DNA from: an uncultured Oscillospiraceae bacterium
GTDB lineage: Bacteria; Bacillota; Clostridia; Oscillospirales; Oscillospiraceae
Direction of reading: 5' to 3'
NCBI GenBank assembly: GCA_934668285.1
Contig: CAKUNB010000004.1
Location: forward strand, 1-27,372
Length of the DNA: 27,372 nt
Part shown: in pieces, positions 1-7,747 of the stretch
Position numbering within the stretch: position 1 is the stretch's first letter
Layout: the number at the start of each line of letters is the position of its first letter
The notes under the pieces: model-generated
What the model was told of the DNA's origin: nothing
The model's input: only the letters and a program-made list of their open reading frames with translations
Databases searched by the model: none
Program-made: the position numbers and the translations under genes

Positions 1-2
1 AA

Positions 3-62
3 GGCGGCAACGCCGCCAACGGCTGCGCAATGGGCATCGGCCCCTACGCATCGAAGTGGTAA
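3..62 (+). CDS. possible 3' end of an upstream gene (partial)
   Basis: An open frame enters from the left edge and ends at TAA 60-62, giving about 19 residues ending in GPYASKW. Most codons end in C, as in the real genes of this window, and a strong terminator follows 20 bp later, which is what the end of a gene would look like. Against this, the stretch at about 30-50 resembles on the minus strand the left half of the dispersed hairpin repeat seen elsewhere (CGTAGGGGCCGATGCC), so it may be intergenic repeat DNA or a repeat-derived tail. No family can be recognised from so few residues. Confidence 0.35.
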   Translation, partial: GGNAANGCAMGIGPYASKW

Positions 63-81
63 GGGTAAAAAAACAAAAACC

Positions 82-116
82 AAAAACGCCCCGCGGGCTT
101 TGCGGGGCGTTTTTTT
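82..116 (+). terminator. intrinsic terminator directly upstream of the cysteine desulfurase gene
   Basis: CGCCCCGC (87-94) pairs with GCGGGGCG (102-109) around a 7-nt loop; flanking A and T runs extend the stem to 13 bp, and a run of seven T follows (110-116). The ribosome-binding site of the next gene begins immediately after the T run, so there is no room for a promoter between them. Confidence 0.85.
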
Positions 117-130
117 AAGAGGAACACGCC

Positions 131-1255
131 ATGATCTATCTGGATAACGCCGCCACCACCCGTCCCTGTGCCGCGACGGTGGAGGCGGTCACGAACGCAC
201 TGACCCGCGACTGGGGCAACCCTAGCGCGCAATATCACCTCGGCATCGAGGCGGCACGGCTGCTGCGCCGCTGCCGCGTCGAGGTCGCCGAAGCGCTCGG
301 CGCGGAAACCGACCGCGTCTACTTCACCTCCGGCGGCACGGAGGGCGATAACTGGGCCATTTTTTCCGCTGCGGAACGCCTCGGCAAGCGCGGCAGGCAC
401 GTCGTCACCACCGCCGTGGAGCATCACGCGGTGCTGCATCCGATGGAAAAGCTCGAAACGCGCGGCTTTGAGGTGACCTATCTCAAGCCCGACGCGCTCG
501 GCCGCGTCTCCGTCGAGCAATTGCAGGCCGCGCTCCGGCCGGACACCATTCTCGTCAGCATCATGATGGTCAACAACGAATCCGGCGCAGTCATGCCCAT
601 CGAGCGCATGGCCAGGCTGACACACCGCGTCTGCCCCGAGGCGCTGTTCCACACCGACGCAGTGCAGGGCTTTTTCAAGGTCCCGTTCGCCGCGCGGACG
701 CTCGGCGCAGACATGATCTCCATCTCCGGCCATAAAATCCACGCCGGAAAGGGCGTGGGCGCGCTGTATCTGTCGAAAAAGCTGCCGCCGCTGCTGCTCG
801 GCGGCGGGCAGGAGGGCGGTCTGCGCAGCGGCACGGAGAACCTACCCATGATCGCCGGTCTGGCTGCCGCCTGCGTGGCGCAGAAACCGACCTTCCGCGC
901 CGATATCGCCGCGCAGGACGCGCTCAAAAAGCAGCTGCAGGCCGGATTGGCCGCAATTCCCGGCGTGACGCTCCTCGGCGCGCAGGACGCGCCGCACATT
1001 GTCAATCTGGCCGTCGCCGGTCTGCGCTCGCAGGGGCTGCTCAATGCACTGCAGGAGCGCGGCTTCTGCGTGTCGGCCGGCTCGGCGTGCAGCAAGGGCC
1101 ACCGCAGCCACGTGCTGGAGGCAATGGCCGTCGCGCCCGCGCTGATCGACGGCTCCATTCGCGTTTCCCTGTCCAATGAAACGACGCAGGGCGAAATTGC
1201 GGCCTTCCTCGCTGCCCTTCCCGAAGCCATCCGTTCCCTCGGCGGAGCAAAATGA
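131..1255 (+). CDS. cysteine desulfurase (NifS/IscS family)
   Basis: This is a PLP-dependent class V aminotransferase-fold enzyme, 374 residues, close to the usual NifS/IscS size. It converts cysteine to alanine and passes the sulfur as a persulfide to Fe-S cluster or tRNA thiolation pathways. Visible landmarks are the N-terminal YLDNAATT, the cofactor-stacking histidine region VEHHAVL (97-103), the PLP aspartate in HTDAVQG (D176), the Schiff-base lysine in SGHKIHAGKG (K202), RSGTEN (232-237), and the catalytic cysteine in SAGSACSKG (C320). The start is set by AGAGGA about 8 nt upstream. No IscU or ThiI/MnmA gene lies next to it, so its sulfur acceptor is unknown. The gene sits directly behind a terminator and 14 bp ahead of the broken LRR/SLH gene, whose ribosome-binding site overlaps its stop region. 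Confidence 0.93.
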   Translation: MIYLDNAATTRPCAATVEAVTNALTRDWGNPSAQYHLGIEAARLLRRCRVEVAEALGAETDRVYFTSGGTEGDNWAIFSAAERLGKRGRHVVTTAVEHHAVLHPMEKLETRGFEVTYLKPDALGRVSVEQLQAALRPDTILVSIMMVNNESGAVMPIERMARLTHRVCPEALFHTDAVQGFFKVPFAARTLGADMISISGHKIHAGKGVGALYLSKKLPPLLLGGGQEGGLRSGTENLPMIAGLAAACVAQKPTFRADIAAQDALKKQLQAGLAAIPGVTLLGAQDAPHIVNLAVAGLRSQGLLNALQERGFCVSAGSACSKGHRSHVLEAMAVAPALIDGSIRVSLSNETTQGEIAAFLAALPEAIRSLGGAK

Positions 1256-1269
1256 AAGGAGAATTTCGC

Positions 1270-3003
1270 ATGAAACAACGAATTCTTGCCCTTCTTCTGG
1301 TCGCGGCGCTGCTGTGCGCCGTCCTTCCGGCGGCCTCTGCGGCGGAGCAGACCGGCGGCAAGCTCGGCGCGAACCACACGTAGACGCTCGACGAGGCCGG
1401 TGTGCTCACCGTCTCCGGCTCCGGCGCGATGCCGCGTGAAATTTTCTACCCGTGGGACAACTACACCGCGCAGATCACCGCCGTTGTGATCGAGCCGGGC
1501 GTGCGCTCCGTCTCCAAAGCTGCCTTCCGCAAATGCACCGCGCTGACCGCCGTGACCCTGCCGGACGGCCTGATGGAGATCGGCGACTCCGCATTTTACC
1601 ACTGCACGGCGCTGCGCGAGCTTACGCTGCCGCAGAGCCTGACGACCATCGGCGAGTCCGCCTTCGAGCAGTGCGCGCTGCCCGCGCTGGTGCTGCCCGA
1701 CGCGGTGACCGAGATCGGCGAATGGGCGCTTGCCGAGTGCGGCGCGCTGCGGGAGATTTCCCTCGGCGCGGGCCTGACCGACCTCGGCGACGGGGCGTTT
1801 ATGCTCTGCGAGACGCTGCAGGGCTTCCGCGTCAGCGAGGAGAACACGGCCCTGTGCAATGACGGGCGCGGCGTGCTATTCCTGAAAAACACGAAGGAGC
1901 TGTACTGCTGCCCCGGCGGACTTACCGGCTCATATACCGTGCCGGATGGTACGCTGAACATCAAGGGAGAAGCCTTTTCCGGCTGTCGGAAGCTGCAAAT
2001 CGTGAACGTCCCCGCAAGCGTGGAGGCCATTGGAGGAAAGGCATTTTATAATTGCACGGTGCTGATGGCTGTGTGCTTCCTCGGCAACGAGCCGATATGC
2101 CTATCAAAGCATTCGCCGTTTCTCAGATACGACCCTTTGACGGGCGAGGACGTCCCGCTTTCCGGTACCATCGTTTACCACATGGTTGATGCAAGTGGCT
2201 GGGAGGGAGAAACGTGGAAGGGCTGTCCTCTCAGGGACTGGGACGGCGTGCCTTTCTGTCTCCATGAACATACCAGAACCGAAAAAAAGGATTCGACCTG
2301 TACTGAGGGAGGCTATGAGCGCATAATCTGCTGCGACTGCGGCGAGGAGGTGGCAGGCACTGACTGGCCCGCTGACGGCCACAAGTTCAAAAACGGCTAC
2401 TGCACGGTCTGCTTTGCGGAGGACCTTGAAAATGTGTGGGTCAATCCGTTCTGGGATGTCCGAGAGAGCGACTGGTTCTATGACAGCGTGAAATTCGCCA
2501 GCCGGAACAAGCTGTTTAACGGCACTGCGCTGGACACCTTCAGCCCGAACGAGCCGATGACCCGCGCCATGCTCGTCACCGTCCTGTGGCGGCTCGACGG
2601 CGAGACGGCCGCCGCGCGGCCCAGCGGCTTTACCGACGTGCCCGCGAAGCAGTGGTACACCGAGGCCGTCGATTGGGCGGCGGAGAACGGCGTCGTCAAT
2701 GGCATCGGCGGCGGCCTGTTCGACCCCGAAAGCGCGGTCACACGCGAGCAGATCGCGACCATTTTGTATCGCTACGCGGAAAAGAAGGGCGTCAGCACCA
2801 CCGAGCGCGGCGACCTGAGCGTCTTCCCCGACGCGAACAGGGTCAGCGATTACGCAAGAAACCCGCTGGCATGGGCGAACGCGGCGGGGCTGGTCAACGG
2901 CACGAAGGAGGGAAGCCAGATCCTCCTCGACCCCCAAGGCAGTGCCACCCGCGCCCAGGTCGCAGCGATCCTGACGCGCTACATTCAGAAGGTGCAGAAA
3001 TAA
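1270..3003 (+). pseudogene. secreted LRR_5 (BspA-like)/SLH surface protein gene interrupted by an amber codon
   Basis: Reading from ATG 1270 (AAAGGAG 11 nt upstream) gives a clear signal peptide, MKQRILALLLVAALL and on to an ASA-A cleavage site near residue 24. Codon 38 at 1381-1383 is then TAG, and the same frame stays open to TAA at 3001-3003 (577 codons in all). The stop sits in NHT-stop-TLDEAGVLTVSG, where BspA-type proteins normally have Trp (TWTLD), so a single TGG to TAG change explains it. After the stop come LRR_5 repeats (about 45-270), a Cys-rich GY/CG/GH/NG linker (about 290-375) and three SLH domains (394-577; motifs MTRAMLVTVLWR, VTREQIATILYRY, ATRAQVAAILTRY), which normally bind secondary cell-wall polymer. 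A GTG at 1402 could restart translation but would give a protein without a signal peptide. TAG ends three other genes here, so recoding is unlikely. A sequencing error remains possible. Confidence 0.8.
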
Positions 3004-3012
3004 CGAAAAACA

Positions 3013-3057
3013 GCCTCCCCCACGGCAGAAAACTCCGCCGCGGGGGAGGCGTTTTTA
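3013..3057 (+). terminator. intrinsic terminator of the LRR/SLH pseudogene
   Basis: GCCTCCCCC (3013-3021) pairs with GGGGGAGGC (3042-3050) and is followed by GTTTTTATTTT. It begins 10 bp after the stop codon. Confidence 0.85.
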
Positions 3058-3084
3058 TTTTATGCAAAAGCTATCGACTTTGTT

Positions 3085-3150
3085 CGTAGGGGCCGCTGCC
3101 TACATCGGCCCGTTGCAGGCAGCATCGATTTTGGTGCATACCATGTTGTA
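3085..3150 (+). repeat. dispersed hairpin repeat family A, copy 1
   Basis: It has the family flanks CGTAGGG on the left and TGCAGGCAGCATCGATTTTG on the right. The stem is GGGCCGCTG against CATCGGCCC, with one mismatch and a CCTA loop. It continues into TGGTGCATACCATGTTGTAA, which is shared with the copy at 9.2 kb. Confidence 0.7.
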
Positions 3151-3465
3151 ACCGGCGCCTGCGGGCGCGGGGGCTCCTTCAGACATGGCCGTAGGCCATG
3201 ACACAGCTTGTCAAAAAAGTCCTTGCGGACTTTTCCGACAAGCTGCCTTCAAAATTGCAAAATAGGAATAGGTAATATTATTTTGCAATTTTGCCCGCTG
3301 CGGCGGGGTTATTGAACGTGAAAGGGAACCCTGACGGTTCCCTTTCACACTTTTCCTCCCTCCGAAGCTTTTCGCTGGGTGGTTTTTTGACAGTCTGAGT
3401 CATGGCCGTAGGCCATGACAGCTTTCTCAGAGAGGGAGCCAAGGCACTGCGGCGCGGGTATGTTG
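3151..3465. repeat. repeat B split by a palindrome-rich segment with 20-bp direct repeats
   Basis: This gap between the two convergent LRR/SLH genes holds no gene. The palindrome CATGGCCGTAGGCCATGACA occurs identically at 3184-3203 and 3401-3420. Between the copies lie three further palindromes: AGCTTGTC/GACAAGCT (3205-3212 and 3237-3244); a perfect 15-bp pair CAAAATTGCAAAATA / TATTTTGCAATTTTG (3250-3264 and 3279-3293); and a perfect 13-bp pair GTGAAAGGGAACC / GGTTCCCTTTCAC (3318-3330 and 3336-3348). The outer parts (GCGCCTGCGGGCGCGGGG on the left, AGAGAGGGAGCCAAGGC on the right) match a single uninterrupted copy at about 9255-9350. No transposase is present. Confidence 0.65.
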
Positions 3466-3474
3466 GCTTTGCAA

Positions 3475-5661
3475 TCAGCGCTGTTCCAGATAGCGCATGA
3501 GGATGGCGGCGACTTGGGAGCGGGTGGCGGTGGTTTGGGGGAGGAGATAGAGCTGGCCGTGATCGGCGCTGCCGCCGATGATGCCGGAGGTCACGGCCCA
3601 CGACAGCGCTTCGGCGGCCCAGTCGCTGACCTCCGCCGCGTCGGGGAAGCCGCGCAGGGCGTCGCGCGCTTCGCTGTCCGTGCCGCTTGGCCGGTCGTAG
3701 CGGAAGAGGATCGTTGCGATCTGCTCGCGTGTGACCGCGCTTTCGGGGTCAAACAGGCCGTCGCCGACGCCGTTGACCACGCCGTTTCCTGCCGCCCATG
3801 CGACGGCCTCGGTGTACCACTGCCCCGCCGGAACGTCGCGGAAGCGGTTTTCGTATCCCTCCGGACTGCCCGCGTTGCGCCAGAGCACCGTAACGAGCAT
3901 GGCGCGGGTCATGCTGCCCTCGGGGTCGAAGCACTCGCCGCCGACGCCGTTCATCAGTCCGGCGCGCACGGCGTAGGTCACCGCCTCGGCGTACCACGCC
4001 TTTGCGGAAACGTCGCGGAAGTAGACGGGCAGCGGCTGCTGCGCGGCGTTCGGATCGCGCCGTCCGCAGCGGGCGCAGATGCCGTTCTGATAGTCGTGCC
4101 CGAGCGGCGCGACGGGGTCGACCCGCCGGGCCTCGCCGCAGGAGCAGCGCTGTAACGTATAGCCCGCCTCGGTGCACGTCGGCGCGGTGACCTGCGAGAC
4201 AAAGCGGTGGGTGTGGCTGGCCGGATAGGCGGGGTAGCCGTTCCATTCCGGCGTCGACCAGCCCTCGGCGTCCGGCGGATAGAACACCGTCACGTCCGGA
4301 CAGTTGTCAAACGCGCCCGCGCCGCCCAGCGGCGCGTCGCCGAGGAAGTAGACCTCCCGCAGCGCCTTGCAATCCTGAAACGGAAGGTAACCAAGGTTTT
4401 GCATCGACGCGGGGACGGTAATGGTTTTCAGACCGGTGCAGCCGATGAAGCACCAATCGTTCATTGTTTTCAGCTGTGTGGGCAGCACCAGCAGCTCAAT
4501 GCTCCGGCAGTACGCAAACGCATCCGCGCCAATTGAACGCAAACTCTCCGGCAGCGCCAGCCGCGAAAGCTGGCGGCAGCCGCTGAAGGCCTCGCCCCTG
4601 ATGTCGGTAATCCCCTCGGAAAAGCCGACATAGGTCAGCGCGCTGCAATTGAACGCAAGCCGCCAAGGAAGATCCCTCAGCCCCGCGGGCAGGGTGAGGC
4701 TTTGCAGCGACGTGCAGTTTTCGAACAGACTCGTGCCGAGCCCCAGCATCCGCCGGGGCATGCGGACGGTTTGCAGCGCCGTGCAGTCCTTGAAGGCTCC
4801 GTTGCCGAGGTAGAACAGCGTGTCCGGCAGCGTGACGGTGGTCAGCGCCGTCTGACCGGCAAAGGCGCCGGCGGCGACGCGCCGGACGGTCGAGCCGTTG
4901 ATTTTTTCCGGCAGCTCCAGCCGCGTCAGCGTGCCGGAGAAGGACGTAATTTCGCCGGTTTCCATGCTGAACGAGAGCGTGCCGCCGTCGATGGGTTTTT
5001 TGACCAAGCCGGTGGGGATTGCGTTGCCGTCCCACGGAGAGGTAACGTAGCCCGTCAGGCCCGCCCAGCCTGCGCGGTCGGGGAGATAGTAAAGCGTCAG
5101 GCGCGGCAGGGGGTAATGCTCTTCTGAGTTGGTGATCGAGTTGAGGCCGTTGCGCCAGAAGACCTCCTTGCCGAGCGTGGGCAGGTCGCCGGTGAAGCAC
5201 GCCGTCGTCAGGTTGGTGCAGTTTTCAAAGGCGTAGCCGTCGATGCTTTGGAGCGCAGACTTGAAGACGATCCTGTGCAGGGAAACGTTGTCGGAAAACG
5301 CGTACATGCCGATGCGCTCCAGACTTTCCGGCAGAATGACAGTGCTGAGCTGCGAGCAGAAGGTAAAGGCTTGGTCGTCGATGACCGTCAATCCCTCGGG
5401 CAGGGTGACGGAGGTCAGCGCCCGATTGCCGCCGAACGCGGAATAGCCGATCCGCCGCACCGGCGTGCCGTCGATGACGGCGGGGAGGACGGACTCGGAG
5501 ACGGTACTGTCCGCGCGCTCGATGGACTGGGTTGCTTTGTCAAAGTACAGATTGCCGCCCTTGACGGGGTAGACGATCCAAGGTGCAGTCGCAAACGCCG
5601 TCGAAGCCAGCCCAAGCAGCAGCGCTGCCGCCAGCAGCAGAGAAAACACACACCGTTTCAT
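3475..5661 (-). CDS. secreted LRR_5 (BspA-like) protein with three C-terminal SLH domains
   Basis: The product is 728 residues. ATG 5659-5661 is chosen because AGGAGG lies 6-7 nt upstream and a signal peptide starts exactly there (MKRCVFSLLLAAALLLGLAS, cleavage after about A24). An in-frame codon further upstream lies close to the promoter -10 and lacks a ribosome-binding site. Residues about 45-500 are LRR_5 repeats of the form 'LPEGLTVIDDQAFTFCSQL'. Next comes a Cys-rich linker (CTEAGY, RCSCG, GHDYQNGICARCG), then three SLH domains (about 546-728; MTRAMLVTVLWR, VTREQIATILFRY, ATRSQVAAILMRY). The expected role is a surface protein anchored non-covalently to the wall; its ligand is unknown. 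It is a paralogue of the broken gene convergent with it, and the middle SLH coding segments are about 87% identical at the DNA level. It has its own near-consensus promoter and appears monocistronic. Confidence 0.9.
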   Translation of the reverse strand: MKRCVFSLLLAAALLLGLASTAFATAPWIVYPVKGGNLYFDKATQSIERADSTVSESVLPAVIDGTPVRRIGYSAFGGNRALTSVTLPEGLTVIDDQAFTFCSQLSTVILPESLERIGMYAFSDNVSLHRIVFKSALQSIDGYAFENCTNLTTACFTGDLPTLGKEVFWRNGLNSITNSEEHYPLPRLTLYYLPDRAGWAGLTGYVTSPWDGNAIPTGLVKKPIDGGTLSFSMETGEITSFSGTLTRLELPEKINGSTVRRVAAGAFAGQTALTTVTLPDTLFYLGNGAFKDCTALQTVRMPRRMLGLGTSLFENCTSLQSLTLPAGLRDLPWRLAFNCSALTYVGFSEGITDIRGEAFSGCRQLSRLALPESLRSIGADAFAYCRSIELLVLPTQLKTMNDWCFIGCTGLKTITVPASMQNLGYLPFQDCKALREVYFLGDAPLGGAGAFDNCPDVTVFYPPDAEGWSTPEWNGYPAYPASHTHRFVSQVTAPTCTEAGYTLQRCSCGEARRVDPVAPLGHDYQNGICARCGRRDPNAAQQPLPVYFRDVSAKAWYAEAVTYAVRAGLMNGVGGECFDPEGSMTRAMLVTVLWRNAGSPEGYENRFRDVPAGQWYTEAVAWAAGNGVVNGVGDGLFDPESAVTREQIATILFRYDRPSGTDSEARDALRGFPDAAEVSDWAAEALSWAVTSGIIGGSADHGQLYLLPQTTATRSQVAAILMRYLEQR

Positions 5662-5693
5662 GGTTGCCTCCTGTTTCCGGTAGTTATAATTGT

Positions 5694-5722
5694 AGTATAG
5701 CATTGCTCCCGAAGCCTGTCAA
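5694..5722 (-). promoter_or_regulatory. sigma-A promoter of the intact LRR/SLH gene
   Basis: On the minus strand, TTGACA (5717-5722), a 17-bp spacer and TATACT (5694-5699) lie about 33 bp upstream of the ATG at 5661. Confidence 0.8.
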
Positions 5723-5764
5723 GAGTACACGTTTTTTCGGGCACAAGCAGGACAGAAAACCGCT

Positions 5765-5818
5765 CGTAGGGCGGGGTGCCCTCACCCCGCCGCGTGCAGG
5801 CACCTTCGATTTTACTGC
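5765..5818 (+). repeat. dispersed hairpin repeat family A, copy 2
   Basis: CGTAGGGC is followed by a perfect 9-bp stem, GGCGGGGTG against CACCCCGCC with a CCCT loop, then the right flank GCGTGCAGGCACCTTCGATT. Confidence 0.75.
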
Positions 5819-5845
5819 GGCTTTGCAATGTTTTTGACGCGCCGA

Positions 5846-5871
5846 GGAACCTTGAGGGTTGCTTTTCCGTC
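5846..5871 (+). promoter_or_regulatory. candidate ECF-type (autoregulatory) promoter of the sigma factor gene
   Basis: GGAACC (5846-5851), a 16-bp spacer and CGTC (5868-5871) match the general layout of ECF promoters (an AAC-containing -35 and a CGTM -10). They lie about 40 bp upstream of the sigma factor start, which fits the common autoregulation of ECF factors. No good sigma-A promoter is visible in the same stretch. This rests on motif match only. Confidence 0.45.
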
Positions 5872-5912
5872 TGTATTGGTGAAGGATCCTTTAGAAGCAT
5901 CGGGAGGACGTT

Positions 5913-6464
5913 ATGGACGAACGGGAAATTCTTGCGCTGCTGCTCCGGCACGAGGAGGCTGGATTGGAGGCGGCGCTGGCGCGTTACGGTGCGCGGCTGC
6001 GGGCGCTGGCGGCGGGCATTGCCGGAGCGGAGGCGGCGGAGGAGTGCGTCAACGACGCGCTTTTGGCCGCGTGGAACGCCATTCCGCCCGCGCCGGCGCA
6101 TCTATTCGCCTATCTCTGCCGCATTACGCGCAATATCGCCCTCGACCGCTGCCGCAGCGCCGCGGCAATCAAGCGCGGCGGGGACGTTCTGCGCCTGTCG
6201 CTTGACGAGCTGAGCGAATGCGTCTCCGGCGGCAGCGAGCCGGAGCGCTGCGTGGACGCTGCCGCACTGCGGGAGGCGGTCAATGCCTTCCTGCACGGGC
6301 GGCCCGCGCGGGAGCGGGCGGTATTTCTGGCGCGGTATTTCTACGCCATGCCGATCCGCGAGATCTGCGCGCGGTTTTCCATGCGGGAGAGCGCCGTCAA
6401 GTCCTCCCTTCGCCGCACGCGCGAGCGCCTGCGGAACGATCTGGAACAGGAGGAGCTGTTATGA
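5913..6464 (+). CDS. ECF-type RNA polymerase sigma-70 factor
   Basis: The product is 183 residues, a normal ECF size. Region 2 lies at about 5-85; AEECVNDALLAAWNAIPP fits the region 2.2 core-binding helix of Bacillota ECF factors, and ITRNIALDRCR lies in region 2.4. Region 4 (about 125-178) carries the helix-turn-helix IREICARFSMRESAVKSSLR with a basic tail. It should direct RNA polymerase to a small regulon. GGGAGG lies about 6 nt upstream of the ATG. Its TGA overlaps the ATG of the next gene (ATGA), so the two are translationally coupled, as is usual for an ECF factor and its regulator. An ECF-like promoter lies upstream. The inducing signal cannot be read from the sequence. Confidence 0.92.
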   Translation: MDEREILALLLRHEEAGLEAALARYGARLRALAAGIAGAEAAEECVNDALLAAWNAIPPAPAHLFAYLCRITRNIALDRCRSAAAIKRGGDVLRLSLDELSECVSGGSEPERCVDAAALREAVNAFLHGRPARERAVFLARYFYAMPIREICARFSMRESAVKSSLRRTRERLRNDLEQEELL

Positions 6465-7732
6465 AGCCGGAGGAGCTTTATGAGGCCATCGGCGGCGTGG
6501 ACGACGCGCTGCTGGCGGAATTTGAGGAACAACAAAAAAAGCGCCCGCAGCCGTGGAAGCGGTGGGGCGCGCTGGCGGCCTGCGCGGTGCTGCTGCTCGG
6601 CGGCGGCCTGTGGCTGCGGCCGTGGAGCGTGGCGGAGCGTCCGACCGAGCCGACCGAGCCGTCCGCGGCGAGCACCGCCGCGACGCAGACCCCGAGCGAG
6701 GCGGAGGTGCCGCCGCTCTCGGCCCTGCCGGAGCTGGTTTTTACCGACGAGGGGTATAACATGGCGGCGGATATCGCCTATCCGGACGGCTATTTCATCC
6801 GTTCCCTGACCGCTGCGCAGATCGCCGCGATCTGGGGGCAGGAAACGCTCTCGTGGGAGGGCGTTTCGCCGGAAATTTCCGGCCAGGTGATCTACGACGG
6901 CACGGGAATGCCGTGGATCGTGCAGCTCACGGCGGTGCAGGACGGCCAGACGCTGTATCTGGAGCTGTCGCCGGAGCGGCTGCCGCCGCAATGCGTTGTG
7001 CTCGAGGACGGCGGGACGTGCGAATTTTACGGCACGGCGGTCCGCGCCTTCCGCAGCGAGACGTATGCGACGGTGGACTTCCTGCGTGGCGAGGGCGAGA
7101 CGGCGGTCGGCGTGCGGCTGACGCTCGAGCCGGTCAGCGAGGCGCTGGAGGCGCTTGCCACGCGCGCCGTTTCGCAGTCGCTGCGTCCGGAGGGGACGCT
7201 GGCGCTGCTGTTTTTGCAGACGGAGGACGTGCCTGTGTGGCGCAGCGAGGCGCTTGACGAGACGCAGGCCTATGCCGACGCGTCCTTTGGGGCCTATCTG
7301 CCGCGGGCACTGCCGGAGGGATATGCGTTTTCCGACGCGTGGCGCGAGCAGGGCGAGGATCGCGATTGGCTGTCGGTCAACTGGCTTGACGGCTGGAATG
7401 GGCAGCTTAACATGACGCTCAGCCATCCGGAGACGGTTTCCGCGCTGGTGCATGCCGATCAGCCGGAGGCCTACGTCTGGGACTATTACGGCGCGGAGAA
7501 GCCCGACGTGCCCGAGCAGTACTTCGAAACATGGACCGAGCCGGTTTTCTACCGCGACGAGGTCACGCCGGAGGTGCTGTTCTCGCGCATCCACGGCACG
7601 GACGAGGCCGGAAGCTGCACCGCGCGCTTCGGCATCCGCGAGGCCGACGGAACCCTCCTGCGCATCTACGCCTCCGCCGACCGCGCAACCTTGCAGACCC
7701 TCCTCACCGCCCTGTGCACGGGAGCGGAATAG
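6461..7732 (+). CDS. membrane-anchored partner of the ECF sigma factor (putative anti-sigma/sensor protein)
   Basis: The product is 423 residues. ATG 6461 overlaps the sigma factor stop by 4 bp and has AGGAGG 7-8 nt upstream. The layout is a short charged cytoplasmic N-terminus (KPEELYEAIGGVDDALLAEF), one transmembrane helix (about 35-52, LAACAVLLLGGGLWL), a Thr/Pro/Glu-rich linker (TEPTEPSAASTAATQTPSEA), and an extracellular region of about 340 residues rich in aromatic and acidic residues. Position, coupling and topology match anti-sigma factors of Bacillota ECF systems, in which the N-terminus would hold the sigma factor at the membrane. I see no zinc-binding anti-sigma HXXXCXXC motif, so it is not the ZAS type. 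I do not recognise a named family in the extracellular part, so an anti-sigma role is inferred from context. Confidence 0.75.
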   Translation: MKPEELYEAIGGVDDALLAEFEEQQKKRPQPWKRWGALAACAVLLLGGGLWLRPWSVAERPTEPTEPSAASTAATQTPSEAEVPPLSALPELVFTDEGYNMAADIAYPDGYFIRSLTAAQIAAIWGQETLSWEGVSPEISGQVIYDGTGMPWIVQLTAVQDGQTLYLELSPERLPPQCVVLEDGGTCEFYGTAVRAFRSETYATVDFLRGEGETAVGVRLTLEPVSEALEALATRAVSQSLRPEGTLALLFLQTEDVPVWRSEALDETQAYADASFGAYLPRALPEGYAFSDAWREQGEDRDWLSVNWLDGWNGQLNMTLSHPETVSALVHADQPEAYVWDYYGAEKPDVPEQYFETWTEPVFYRDEVTPEVLFSRIHGTDEAGSCTARFGIREADGTLLRIYASADRATLQTLLTALCTGAE

Positions 7733-7747
7733 TCTCCCGATAGACGC

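Noticed and set aside
1381..1383. TAG read as an amino acid (recoded stop)
   Set aside because: TAG is the normal terminator of three other genes in the window; a single nonsense change is simpler.
478..1602. Minus-strand open frame across the cysteine desulfurase and LRR gene start
   Set aside because: It lies opposite catalytic motifs of a clear PLP enzyme, has low-complexity composition, and lacks an SD or recognisable domain.
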